Origin: SIG701 sp045544955
Lineage (GTDB): Bacteria > Bacillota > Clostridia > Oscillospirales > CAG-272
DNA length: 64,000 nt
Direction of reading: 5' to 3'
Assembly: GCA_045544955.1 (NCBI GenBank)
Contig: JAZPZY010000004.1
Coordinates: 1-64,000 of the forward strand
Shown: piece by piece, positions 1 through 7,283 of the stretch
Layout of the letters: each line of letters opens with the position of its first letter
Numbering within the stretch: position 1 is the first letter of the stretch
Notes under the pieces: generated by a model
What the model saw: only the letters and a program-made list of their open reading frames with translations
Databases searched by the model: none
What the model was told of the DNA's origin: nothing
Translations under genes and position numbers: made by a program

Positions 1-113
1 AATTGTTCTACTTTCTTATTAAACTTTTCTTCGGTAGGCATAAACATACAGTGTTTGTAAATCTCATATGTTTGTAAAATATCGTTCTTGTGAGTTAATT
101 CTATTAGGTTCAT
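1..113 (-). CDS. N-terminal fragment of a possible GNAT-like protein (runs off left edge)
   Basis: An open frame starts at the complement of position 113, behind an AGGTG-type ribosome binding site, and continues off the window. It encodes about 37 residues starting MNLIELTHKNDILQTYEIY. The opening resembles the first strand and helix of GNAT acetyltransferases, but too little is present to be sure. A promoter-like -10 (TATAAT on the minus strand, 153-158) lies 40 bases upstream inside a duplicated segment. It sits just beyond the integrase relic, so it is probably part of further inserted DNA to the left. Confidence 0.4.
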   Translation of the reverse strand, partial: MNLIELTHKNDILQTYEIYKHCMFMPTEEKFNKKVEQ

Positions 114-125
114 TGCACGCACCTA

Positions 126-178
126 CAAATTCAAGTTTATCGAATTGGTATCATTATATCACAATAATGTGAATAAAT
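126..178 (-). repeat. Duplicated promoter-containing segment, copy 1
   Basis: These 53 bases match 1114-1166 with few differences. On the minus strand the segment contains an extended -10 (TGATATAAT). Copy 1 precedes the partial gene at 1-113 and copy 2 precedes the XRE gene at 400-1008, so both look like the same mobile promoter module. Confidence 0.6.
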
Positions 179-187
179 AAAGAGAAC

Positions 188-234
188 GCTTAAATGAGAT
201 CTTTTTCAATACTTTCAGCCATTTTTGCTTTATA
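188..234 (-). pseudogene. C-terminal remnant of a tyrosine integrase, copy 1
   Basis: The minus strand encodes YKAKMAESIEKDLI followed by a stop. The remnant at 2604-2680 ends in the same residues, and the two differ only at synonymous positions over 47 bases. No more of the gene is left here. The order attachment-like repeat (281-314), hairpin (246-269), integrase tail matches the order next to rpsI, so this is a second, older insertion junction. Confidence 0.55.
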
Positions 235-245
235 ACAGCAAAAAA

Positions 246-269
246 CAGCACCCACGAAAGTGAGTGCTG
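246..269. terminator. Hairpin, copy 1 of a repeated terminator-like stem
   Basis: The arms CAGCACCCAC and GTGAGTGCTG pair around a GAAA loop with one mismatch. An A-run lies on the left, which reads as a T-run on the minus strand. The same stem recurs at 1180-1203. It would end leftward transcripts such as the XRE gene. Confidence 0.6.
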
Positions 270-280
270 TAATTTTTGAA

Positions 281-314
281 ATAATCGCCCGAAGGCACAA
301 ATTATCTCCTGGAG
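281..314. other. Attachment-site-like repeat of the rpsI 3' end (distal copy)
   Basis: It matches 2764-2797, which covers the last codons and stop of rpsI, at 30 of 34 positions, with a perfect 16-base block at the left (281-296). The two copies bracket about 2.5 kb holding an XRE gene and an HsdR-N gene. Together with the integrase tails this fits att sites of an element integrated at the 3' end of rpsI. Confidence 0.55.
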
Positions 315-399
315 TTTTTGTATTGGCGTTTCACAGCGTTTTATATCGTTACCCACACTTTTCGACAAAATGGAATTTGTCTCTCCGCCAAACTGAAAT

Positions 400-1008
400 T
401 TATCTTTTGATTAGTTTTTTGCACCAGGTCCATTTTCCACATTTAGGACACTTCAATAATCTTTTGGTTGGTGTTTGCATCAACAAGGTAATCTCTTTAT
501 AGTTAGGAACAAACATATGTTGACATTTCTTACATTCATAATACCCTGTCTCCACCTCAAATTTAAGAGCAATAATGCAGGGAATTATAAACAGTATAAT
601 AGATACTATTATCAAAAAGTCTTGAAATCCACATTCGGGGATAAGAAGTGATATTAGAGTTATCAGACAAACAAGTGCTATAAGGCTGGCCGCGAGAATT
701 ACACAGGCTGAATATCTAAGTCTTTTATGATATCTTTCCTCGTTTTTTGCCATCTGAAGTATCAGTTCGTTTAATTGTTCGTTTTTTTGTTCTATATCAA
801 TTTTCTCCCCACATAATAATTCATTTACACTTACTTCAAGTATATCACAAAGGTCAAGCATAATATCGGAATCGGGCATTGTTTTGCCTGTCTCCCATTT
901 TGATATAGCTCTGTCGGTGATATTCAATTTTTCCGCCAACTGTGCTTGTGTAAGATTTTTCTTTTTTCTGCACTCTGTAATAAACTTTCCAATTTTTATT
1001 TGGTCCAT
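400..1008 (-). CDS. XRE-family regulator with two membrane helices and a C-terminal zinc ribbon
   Basis: This 202-residue protein has an N-terminal helix-turn-helix (about residues 6-60, with the ISKWETG recognition region). Two hydrophobic helices follow at about 101-123 and 130-150. A zinc-ribbon pattern ends it, with Cys159, Cys162, Cys187 and Cys190. The start has a full TAAAAGGAGGT site. Membrane-tethered XRE proteins of this layout are common in Firmicutes, and their signals are mostly unknown. It lies inside the relic element next to the HsdR-N gene, so it may be cargo or its regulator. The family call is firm; target genes are not known. Confidence 0.85.
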   Translation of the reverse strand: MDQIKIGKFITECRKKKNLTQAQLAEKLNITDRAISKWETGKTMPDSDIMLDLCDILEVSVNELLCGEKIDIEQKNEQLNELILQMAKNEERYHKRLRYSACVILAASLIALVCLITLISLLIPECGFQDFLIIVSIILFIIPCIIALKFEVETGYYECKKCQHMFVPNYKEITLLMQTPTKRLLKCPKCGKWTWCKKLIKR

Positions 1009-1113
1009 AGGCTACCTCCTTTTACTTAATTATAAGCTCCTTTTAAGAAAAATAACACGAACCAATGGTTGAAAGGGAGAAAATCAACCACCGGTAGAGT
1101 GAAAAATGACCGT

Positions 1114-1166
1114 CAAATTCAAGTTTATCGAACGGATACCATTATACCACAAACATGTGAATAAAT
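1114..1166 (-). repeat. Duplicated promoter-containing segment, copy 2
   Basis: Partner of 126-178. A TATAAT-like -10 on the minus strand (complement of 1141-1146) lies about 130 bases before the XRE start and could drive it. Confidence 0.55.
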
Positions 1167-1179
1167 CATCACAAAAAAA

Positions 1180-1203
1180 CAGCACCCACGAAAGTGAGTG
1201 CTG
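1180..1203 (-). terminator. Hairpin terminator after the HsdR-N gene (copy 2)
   Basis: Same CAGCACCCAC/GTGAGTGCTG stem as 246-269. A run of seven A bases at 1173-1179 gives a U-tract on minus-strand transcripts. It lies about 80 bases past the stop of the HsdR-N gene, where an intrinsic terminator is expected. Confidence 0.7.
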
Positions 1204-1284
1204 TCGCATAAGATGCTGCCTCAAATCAGCACCAAACTCACAACAAGATTAATAGAAAAATCAAACTGAATACAATAGGTTTCA

Positions 1285-2469
1285 TCATTGTTCTTTAACA
1301 AAAGCTCTATATTCGTCTCTCACAAGAGCATATGATATCAGATTTTCAATTAGAGTCACAACATCACGGTCGTCCAAGTTCCAATTTCGATTATGTTCAA
1401 GAACACCAAGGTTGAATTTATTTCCAGCAATTATTTTGGGATAGCGTGTTTCTACAAAAGCACGAAGTTCGCTAACTTTTCCACTACCTTTGTTTCCAAC
1501 GGCGATTCTGCCACTATGATAAAAAGTAACTTTACCATCCTTATAAATTACATTATCATCTATGCTCAGTTGTAAAGCATGATGGGATTCTTTTTCGTTA
1601 TCAATTGCAACATTCAGCGCGGTTTTCCAAGTATCGGGCTTTTCTGTGCGTCCGTATACAGAGAAGCCAAATGAGACAAATTCTGTGCTACCATTCCGTT
1701 CAATCAAGAAAGAACGATAAGGACCATAGAACACACCACCGCCAGCATTACCATAGGACAACATTCTAACACCATAATCTTCAATCAAGTTGAAAGCTCC
1801 GTATTGCTGACAAGGTAGTTTATGGTCAGTGTCAAAAAGACACGCTAAAAGGTTGAATGAAGCACAAGCTAGATGATAGTCGGTTGTTGGACTAATTTCC
1901 ATGTCATAAGCGGCTGGATTCTCTTTGAATATTTCGCCAATTTCCTCAAACGAAGGTCTATCAGGTTGTTCTTCAAGTGGCTGGATGGTATATTTGTTTT
2001 CTAACATATCCTCATAACAAGGTAATACTTCAAGCAAATCGTATTGCTGTTTATTTTCGTTATAATGATAGCACTGGTATTCAACATCGTTAATCATCAT
2101 AGCGTAATCACAACCGAGGGTATCGCTATAATAAGCTAACTGTTCGCCAACCTTTTCACCCAAACCAATACCAGGAGCTTTACATTCAATCACTGCTATA
2201 GGTATAAGGTCTCCATCTTTTGTAAGGCATTTGATTGTAATATCCGTTCGTCGTATAGACTTGATACCATAGTGTGATAAATTCTCTTCCACGCTTATCA
2301 TGTCAGCAGGAACTTTCAAATCATACAACAAGTAAGATATTACTTGTTGACGTACGGTTTCTTCGGGGGTGATATAGATGAGTTTTTTTCTAATGGGGTC
2401 AAGATAGCATTCTTTGCCTTTGCGTATGTAAATCTTCGGCAATGGTTGTGTTGAGAGGTCTATATACAT
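1285..2469 (-). CDS. Stand-alone HsdR N-terminal (HSDR_N) nuclease-like protein
   Basis: The predicted 394-residue protein has an N-terminal type I restriction R-subunit nuclease fold. The PD-(D/E)xK signature is visible as Asp76 (RRTDITIK) and Glu95-x-Lys97 (VIECKAP). There is no helicase region, no Walker motif, and no hsdM or hsdS nearby. About 230 C-terminal residues match nothing I recognise. An upstream ATG would add 29 residues, but GAAAGGTGATTAAAATG supports the start at 2469. Solo HSDR_N proteins are common next to mobile DNA. A defence or repair role is inference. Confidence 0.75.
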   Translation of the reverse strand: MYIDLSTQPLPKIYIRKGKECYLDPIRKKLIYITPEETVRQQVISYLLYDLKVPADMISVEENLSHYGIKSIRRTDITIKCLTKDGDLIPIAVIECKAPGIGLGEKVGEQLAYYSDTLGCDYAMMINDVEYQCYHYNENKQQYDLLEVLPCYEDMLENKYTIQPLEEQPDRPSFEEIGEIFKENPAAYDMEISPTTDYHLACASFNLLACLFDTDHKLPCQQYGAFNLIEDYGVRMLSYGNAGGGVFYGPYRSFLIERNGSTEFVSFGFSVYGRTEKPDTWKTALNVAIDNEKESHHALQLSIDDNVIYKDGKVTFYHSGRIAVGNKGSGKVSELRAFVETRYPKIIAGNKFNLGVLEHNRNWNLDDRDVVTLIENLISYALVRDEYRAFVKEQ

Positions 2470-2484
2470 TTTAATCACCTTTCT

Positions 2485-2506
2485 AAACATACTCAAAAGT
2501 ATGTTT
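2485..2506. promoter_or_regulatory. Palindromic operator candidate upstream of the HsdR-N gene
   Basis: A perfect inverted repeat, AAACATACT-CAAA-AGTATGTTT, lies 16 bases before the start codon at 2469. With no T-run and a place between promoter and start, a repressor site fits better than a terminator. The neighbouring XRE protein is the obvious candidate ligand. Confidence 0.5.
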
Positions 2507-2603
2507 GAGCAATTACTATTTATCTGATGCATAATTATTATATCATAAATTAGCAAAATAACAAATAGGACGACACAAAAATTTGCAATTCGTGCCGTTC
2601 TAT

Positions 2604-2680
2604 CGCTTAAATGAGGTCTTTTTCAATACTTTCAGCCATCTTTGCTTTATACTCCTTGAAGATGTGAGTATAAATGTCAA
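2604..2680 (-). pseudogene. C-terminal remnant of a tyrosine integrase, copy 2
   Basis: In the minus-strand frame the segment reads FDIYTHIFKEYKAKMAES and ends ESIEKDLI-stop. DIYTH is the usual context of the catalytic tyrosine in phage-type integrases, followed by the short C-terminal helix. Everything upstream, including the catalytic Arg and HxxR boxes, is gone, so the element can no longer excise by itself. The last 47 bases are repeated at 188-234. Confidence 0.6.
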
Positions 2681-2726
2681 AAAAGTGCACACCAAATTTG
2701 CACCAAATCAAATTTTTAGACAAAAA

Positions 2727-2762
2727 GAAAACCTCGAAAACGATTTGTTTTCGAGGTTTTTT
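2727..2762 (-). terminator. Terminator of the rplM-rpsI operon
   Basis: The stem AAAACCTCGAAAAC / GTTTTCGAGGTTTT is flanked by T-runs in both directions. It lies 22 bases past the rpsI stop. Confidence 0.8.
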
Positions 2763-2763
2763 G

Positions 2764-2797
2764 ATAATCGCCCGAAGGCCGAACTTATCTCTTGGAG
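2764..2797. other. Attachment-site-like segment at the rpsI 3' end (gene-proximal copy)
   Basis: This covers the rpsI stop and last codons and is repeated with 4 mismatches at 281-314. It is the gene-proximal member of the pair, so the reading frame of rpsI is intact. Confidence 0.55.
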
Positions 2798-3186
2798 AAC
2801 TGAGGAGCACGACGTGCGGCTTTGAGACCGTACTTCTTTCTTTCCTTCATTCTCGGGTCGCGAGTCAAAAATCCTGCCTTCTTGAGAGGAGCACGGAACG
2901 TCTCGTCTGCAAGGAGGAGAGCACGGGCGATACCGTGACGGATCGCACCTGCCTGGCCGGACAGACCGCCGCCGGCAACGTTTGCAACTACGTCAAACTT
3001 GCCTTCGGTACCGGTAACGGAGAAGGGCTGGTTGATGATAAACTTCAGGGTTTCCAGGCCGAAGTAGGAGTCGATCTCCTTACCGTTGATGATAACGGAG
3101 CCGGAACCGGGATATACGCGAACGCGTGCGACAGAGCTTTTTCTTCTGCCCGTACCGTAAAAATAGGGCTTAGCACTTGTATACAT
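2785..3186 (-). CDS. rpsI: 30S ribosomal protein S9
   Basis: The 133-residue product is full-length S9. It has the YGTGRRKSSVARV start of the conserved core, AGGGLSGQAGAIRHGIARAL in the middle, and the basic tail ending QFSKR that reaches the P-site tRNA in the small subunit. It follows rplM by about 20 bases in the usual L13-S9 operon. The last codons double as an integration target (see 2764-2797). Identification is certain. Confidence 0.98.
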   Translation of the reverse strand: MYTSAKPYFYGTGRRKSSVARVRVYPGSGSVIINGKEIDSYFGLETLKFIINQPFSVTGTEGKFDVVANVAGGGLSGQAGAIRHGIARALLLADETFRAPLKKAGFLTRDPRMKERKKYGLKAARRAPQFSKR

Positions 3187-3205
3187 TCTTTATACTCGTC
3201 CTTTC

Positions 3206-3637
3206 TTATTTTACTTCATACGGGGTGGGGTTCTGTGCCTGCTGCTTGTGCTCGGGACCTGCATACACCTTCAGACGGGTGATTGCCTTGTCGCCGATGG
3301 AGTTGTGCGGGAGCATGCCCTTAACAGCATACTGCATTGCCAACTCGGGCTTGGTTGCCATCAGGGTCTTGTACTGGATCTTCTTGAGACCGCCGATGTA
3401 ACCGGAATGATGATAGTGATACTTGTCCTGCAGCTTGTTGCCAGTGAGGACAGCCTGTGCTGCGTTGATGATAATCACGAACTCACCGCAGTCAACGTGG
3501 GGGGTGAATTCGGGACGGTGCTTGCCGCGCAGGATCGTAGCAGCGGTAACAGCGGTCTTACCGAGGGGCTTACCAGCCGCATCGATAACGTACCACTTGC
3601 GCTCTACGGTTTCTTTCTTCGCCATAAAAGTGGACAT
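3206..3637 (-). CDS. rplM: 50S ribosomal protein L13
   Basis: The 143-residue product is full-length L13, with RKWYVIDAAGKPLGKTA near the N-terminus and HYHHSGYIGGLKK in the middle. L13 binds 23S rRNA early in large-subunit assembly. The start at 3637 has a CGGAGG site; an internal Met at residue 5 is possible but lacks its own site. It is the first gene of the rplM-rpsI operon, driven by the consensus promoter at 3683-3711. Confidence 0.98.
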   Translation of the reverse strand: MSTFMAKKETVERKWYVIDAAGKPLGKTAVTAATILRGKHRPEFTPHVDCGEFVIIINAAQAVLTGNKLQDKYHYHHSGYIGGLKKIQYKTLMATKPELAMQYAVKGMLPHNSIGDKAITRLKVYAGPEHKQQAQNPTPYEVK

Positions 3638-3682
3638 AGCGTTCCTCCGAATAAATATGGATGTTTTATTTCAGCGTGTAGA

Positions 3683-3711
3683 ATTATAGCATACGGGAAT
3701 CCTTCTGTCAA
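3683..3711 (-). promoter_or_regulatory. Sigma-A promoter of rplM-rpsI
   Basis: On the minus strand TTGACA (complement of 3706-3711) is separated by 17 bases from TATAAT (complement of 3683-3688), 46 bases before the rplM start. It is a full consensus match, as expected for ribosomal protein genes. Confidence 0.9.
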
Positions 3712-3800
3712 TAGGTTTCGGAATATTTTTTGAAAAAATTTCATTTAGCACATGGATATCTCTCGTTTTCTTCGTTTTTTGCGTGTTTTCTCACAAATCA

Positions 3801-3841
3801 AGGGGCAGAAACCATCTCAATCGCCGAAGTTTTCTGCCCCT
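3801..3841 (-). terminator. Hairpin terminator after the NUDIX gene
   Basis: AGGGGCAGAAAAC-type arms at 3801-3812 and 3829-3841 pair almost perfectly around a 16-base loop, 75 bases past the NUDIX stop. The rest of 3638-3915 holds only this stem and the rplM promoter. Confidence 0.6.
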
Positions 3842-3915
3842 CTTTCCGCCTGTCGGCGGAAATTCACCCCACTTCCTTGGCTGGCGTTTCCCTGTTTTTC
3901 AATGGCAAAGATCAT

Positions 3916-4413
3916 CTAAATTGTGCGTTTCATCCGCAGGGTAAAGGCCGGATGTGTCCTGTATTCCAGATATGCCGGACGGCCTGTGTATGCAAGATAC
4001 GCCTTGTACCGTTCCGCTATAACGGGGGATGTGATCCGCGCTGCGGCTTCATCCACAGGCACAAAAGCAGATTCGGTGTTTTCCTCGGACGGGCGGGGGA
4101 CGCCGCCTTTTGCCTTGCAGGAAAAGCTCATGACAATCTTGGTAGGCACCTCTTTCACTCCGTTATATCCGGGATGCTTTCCCGTATTGGACGAGATACA
4201 CACCAACTCGCAAACCTCCGCCTCAATGCCGGTCTCCTCCCGGATTTCACGCCGGAGTGCGTCAATCAGGTTCTCCCCCTCTTCCACCTGCCCTCCGGGG
4301 AATACCCATCCTGTGCGGTGCGTTTTCACCATCAGTATTTCTCCGCGATCGTTTACAACAATGCCGTCCGCCGCCGCAATGTGCACGGGCATACGCTTCT
4401 CTTTGCTTTCCAC
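3916..4413 (-). CDS. NUDIX hydrolase
   Basis: The 165-residue protein has a complete Nudix box at residues 41-63 (GQVEEGE, then RREIREETGIEAEV), fitting GX5EX7REUXEEXGU. The glutamates bind the metal used to cleave a nucleoside diphosphate linked to another group. The fold starts with HIAAADGIVVNDRGEILMVK. Substrate cannot be told from sequence; (d)NTP or nucleotide-sugar pyrophosphohydrolase activity is possible. It stands alone between its own promoter (4452-4480) and a hairpin (3801-3841). Confidence 0.9.
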   Translation of the reverse strand: MESKEKRMPVHIAAADGIVVNDRGEILMVKTHRTGWVFPGGQVEEGENLIDALRREIREETGIEAEVCELVCISSNTGKHPGYNGVKEVPTKIVMSFSCKAKGGVPRPSEENTESAFVPVDEAAARITSPVIAERYKAYLAYTGRPAYLEYRTHPAFTLRMKRTI

Positions 4414-4451
4414 TTTGCTTTTCCTCCATTCTGCTGTTTCCGTTCAAAACT

Positions 4452-4480
4452 ATTATAACACATACACCAGGCAGAAACAA
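4452..4480 (-). promoter_or_regulatory. Candidate promoter of the NUDIX gene
   Basis: On the minus strand TTGTTT (complement of 4475-4480) and TATAAT (complement of 4452-4457) are spaced by 17 bases, 38 bases before the start codon at 4413. Confidence 0.65.
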
Positions 4481-4521
4481 TATTGCCGAAAAAACAATTC
4501 CCTCTTTCTCTATCCCCGTCC

Positions 4522-5060
4522 CGCCTCGCGTTGGAACTTGCCGGTTTTGCGCACCGCGCAAAATTGCGCCCCGCACGGCGCAAAGGCAAGTTCGGGCAGA
4601 CCGGAGATGGGATAAAGGCAGCAAAAACTGTTCACGCATCTGCCATCTCCCCGAGGGGGCAAGCCCCCTCGCAAACTTCACTTCTCTACATGACGATACT
4701 GCCGCATAAAGCCGGGAGCATCTTCCGTGGGACAGCCGCTTTCCCGCCTCCGCCTCGCGCCCGAACTTGCCGGTTTTGCGCTCCGCGCAAAATTGCGTCT
4801 CTCACGACGCAAAGGCAAGTTCGGGCAGACCGGAGATGGAATGAAGATACCCAAAACAGTTCACTCATCTGCCATCTCCCCGAGGGGGCAAGCCCCCTCG
4901 CAAACTTCACCTCTCCACATAACGATACTGCCGCATAAAGCCGCAAGCATCTTCCGTGGGACAGCCGCTTTCCCGCCTCCGCCTCGCGTTGGAACTTGCC
5001 GTTTTTGCACTCCGTGCAAAATTGCGTCTCTCACGACGCAAAGGCAAGTTCGGGCAGACA
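4522..5060. repeat. 229-bp tandem repeat, about 2.4 copies, with nested hairpins
   Basis: The CGCCTCGCG landmark falls at 4522, 4751 and 4980, an exact 229-base period; the third copy stops near 5060. Each unit has two inverted repeats. One is the GAACTTGCC ... GGCAAGTTC pair around a GC-rich centre. The other is CGAGGGGGC-AA-GCCCCCTCG. Frames across it shift between units and lack ribosome sites, so I call it non-coding. It fills most of the gap between the NUDIX gene and mnmM. Confidence 0.85.
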
Positions 5061-5103
5061 GTCAGCGTACGTACAAATTCCTCTTTCTATATGCTGTCTG
5101 CGG

Positions 5104-5132
5104 TTGACAAAAATAGCGTTTCGTTGTACAAT
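5104..5132 (+). promoter_or_regulatory. Sigma-A promoter of mnmM
   Basis: TTGACA (5104-5109), 17 bases, TACAAT (5127-5132), 29 bases before the start at 5162. Confidence 0.85.
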
Positions 5133-5161
5133 ATTATATATAATGGAGGAAGTATACAGTT

Positions 5162-5716
5162 ATGGTGGATTTGTTATCGTTACAGAAATATTTCATTCTC
5201 TCTCATCTCGGCGAGGGCGACGTAGCCGTGGACTTTACCATGGGCAACGGACACGATACCGCATTCCTTTCCAAAACCGTCGGCCCCGCGGGATCGGTCA
5301 CGGCCTTTGATATACAGCCGGGTGCTCTCATCAGCACGGAAAAAACGCTCCGCGCGGAAGGATGCCCCGATAACTGGCGGCTCATCTGTGCCTCCCACGA
5401 CCGGGCAAACGAATTCATTCATACGCCCATCAAGGCAGGTATGTTCAATCTGGGATATATGCCGGGCAGCGGCAACAAACAGCTGACAACCATGCGTAAA
5501 ACCACGCTTCCTGCCGTGGAGCGCGCCGTAGGCATGCTGGGCAAAGACGCCATTCTGCTGGTGGCTGTGTATCCCGGTCACGAGGAAGGAGCACTGGAAG
5601 GGGAAGAGCTGACGAAATACTTCTCTACCCTCTCCCGTTATAAAATGACGGTGGCAAAATTCCGTCTGCTCAATTCCCCCACTTCACCGTTCTTTATGAT
5701 CTGCGAAACGAAATAA
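5162..5716 (+). CDS. mnmM: MnmM/YtqB-family tRNA methyltransferase
   Basis: The 184-residue protein is a compact class I SAM methyltransferase of the rRNA_methylase (YtqB) family. The SAM-binding loop is DFTMGNGHDTAFLS (about residues 24-37), followed by acidic FDIQPG. FNLGYMPGSGNK (about 95-106) is the conserved NLGYLPGG-type motif. In Bacillus, YtqB/MnmM completes the wobble-uridine modification of tRNA by methylating nm5(s2)U to mnm5(s2)U. The GGAGG site is 12 bases from the ATG, slightly far. It probably shares a transcript with the carboxypeptidase 10 bases downstream. Confidence 0.85.
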   Translation: MVDLLSLQKYFILSHLGEGDVAVDFTMGNGHDTAFLSKTVGPAGSVTAFDIQPGALISTEKTLRAEGCPDNWRLICASHDRANEFIHTPIKAGMFNLGYMPGSGNKQLTTMRKTTLPAVERAVGMLGKDAILLVAVYPGHEEGALEGEELTKYFSTLSRYKMTVAKFRLLNSPTSPFFMICETK

Positions 5717-5726
5717 GGGAGGCTCT

Positions 5727-7244
5727 ATGCAATATCAGAACGATCCCCGCCGGCGTCCCCCGTCCGGCGGACAGACGCCCCGCCGTCCCGCAGGGACAGG
5801 TGCTCCGCGAAAGGGCAGCACGCCGCCCCGCCGCCCTGTGGATCCCGCCCAACGGCAGGCAGAAATCGCCAGACGCCGGGCAAAACAGGCGGAAATGGAA
5901 CGCCGCCGCATCCTGGAAGAAAACCGCCGCCGTGAAAGACGCAAGCGTGCCGTGCGTGTGTTTTTCGGACGTGCACTGGTGTTTTTCATCATTCTCCTCT
6001 TTCTGGCGGCAATAGTTGCCATAGGATTTGCCATCCACTTCAACCACACGACGCCGGAAAAGGATCCGGTGCGTGTCTCGTACTGGTTCGGCGGCGAGGA
6101 AGTGGATCCCCTTCCCGAAGACGCAGCCTTCCGGGACGGCGTTTTGTACGTGGATTTCCATAACGTAGCCGAGTATCTCCATCTGACCGCCATCGGCGGC
6201 GGCGACAGTATGCGTTACGTGATAACGGACGAGGTAACGGACAGTGCCGGCGACGGCACGGAGGAAGACGTGATTTTCTACGCGGACAGCGATCTTGCCA
6301 AAGTAAACGGACAGCAGATCCGCATGGAAGGGAAAGCCTGTATTCTGAGCGATCATTATCTGATTCCCCTTTCCTTTATTGCGGATTATATGGACGGCGT
6401 ACTGGTGCACACGGAGAAAAACGACGTATCCGTTTCCCGGATCTTCACCGATGCGGAAAACCTCACGGCCCTCCCCGTCTCCTTCCGGCTGAAATCGGAA
6501 AAGCCGGCATCCCCCGTCCCCGAGGATACGGTGGGCATCGTGCTGGATCCGCCCGCAACGACGGCAGCCACCACGGCGGCACCCTCCCCCACGGATACGG
6601 TCTCCTTCAAAAGCGATCTTTCCGCTTATGAAAAGTACATGAATCCGGAAGACCGGGACGGCTATCTTGTCCTGGTGAATGAAAAGAATACCATCGACGA
6701 ATCCTATCTTCCCAAGGATCTGACCGATCTTGCGGATACACGCAAGGACGGACGGAATATGCAGAAGATGGCGAAAACGGCGGCCATGGCACTGGAAGCC
6801 ATGTTCATTGAACTGCGTGCAAACGGATACAAAGACGTATCCGTTACCAGTGCGTACCGCTCATACACCTATCAGGACTATCTGTTCAACATGTATACGG
6901 ATCAGGAAATGGCAAAGAATCCCTCCTTGACCCGTGCTCAGGCGGAGGCTATTACCGAAACGTACTCGGCCCGTCCGGGCACCAGCGAGCACCAGACGGG
7001 ACTGTGCTGTGATATGCACAATCTTTCCTCCGCACAGACGGCCTTTGCCCAGCAGGATGCGTACAAATGGCTGAAGGACAATGCGTGGAAATTCGGTTTT
7101 ATCATCCGTTTCCCGGAGGGAAAGCAGGACATCACGGGTATTTCCTTTGAGCCGTGGCACTACCGCTTCGTGGGCCGGCATCACGCCAAGGCGATCTACG
7201 AATCGGGCCTGTGTCTGGAAGAATACCTCGACACGCTGAGATAA
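5727..7244 (+). CDS. Membrane-anchored VanY-type D,D-carboxypeptidase
   Basis: This 505-residue protein has a very basic, Pro/Arg-rich cytoplasmic tail (1-78) and one membrane helix (about 79-102). A copper-amine-oxidase-N-like region of the cell-wall-binding type follows (about 115-225). After a Thr/Ala/Pro-rich linker comes the VanY peptidase domain. Its zinc motifs are SEHQTGLCCD (420-429, SxHxxGxxxD) and EPWHYR (475-480). It should trim the terminal D-Ala from peptidoglycan stems outside the cell. It lies between mnmM and murJ, in line with an envelope gene set. Vancomycin resistance is not implied; no vanHAX genes are near. Confidence 0.9.
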   Translation: MQYQNDPRRRPPSGGQTPRRPAGTGAPRKGSTPPRRPVDPAQRQAEIARRRAKQAEMERRRILEENRRRERRKRAVRVFFGRALVFFIILLFLAAIVAIGFAIHFNHTTPEKDPVRVSYWFGGEEVDPLPEDAAFRDGVLYVDFHNVAEYLHLTAIGGGDSMRYVITDEVTDSAGDGTEEDVIFYADSDLAKVNGQQIRMEGKACILSDHYLIPLSFIADYMDGVLVHTEKNDVSVSRIFTDAENLTALPVSFRLKSEKPASPVPEDTVGIVLDPPATTAATTAAPSPTDTVSFKSDLSAYEKYMNPEDRDGYLVLVNEKNTIDESYLPKDLTDLADTRKDGRNMQKMAKTAAMALEAMFIELRANGYKDVSVTSAYRSYTYQDYLFNMYTDQEMAKNPSLTRAQAEAITETYSARPGTSEHQTGLCCDMHNLSSAQTAFAQQDAYKWLKDNAWKFGFIIRFPEGKQDITGISFEPWHYRFVGRHHAKAIYESGLCLEEYLDTLR

Positions 7245-7283
7245 TTCTGATTTATCATAAAAAATGAAAGAGGAGGTGACGGC

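Noticed and set aside
159..368. 69-residue minus-strand open frame
   Set aside because: It crosses the attachment-like repeat and hairpin; the meaningful signal is the integrase tail in another frame.
4257..5310. Several open frames inside the 229-bp repeat
   Set aside because: They change frame between units, have no ribosome sites and read through hairpins.
5727..7244. Vancomycin-resistance gene cluster because of the VanY domain
   Set aside because: No vanH, vanA/B-type ligase, vanX or vanRS is next to it; it is an ordinary wall carboxypeptidase.
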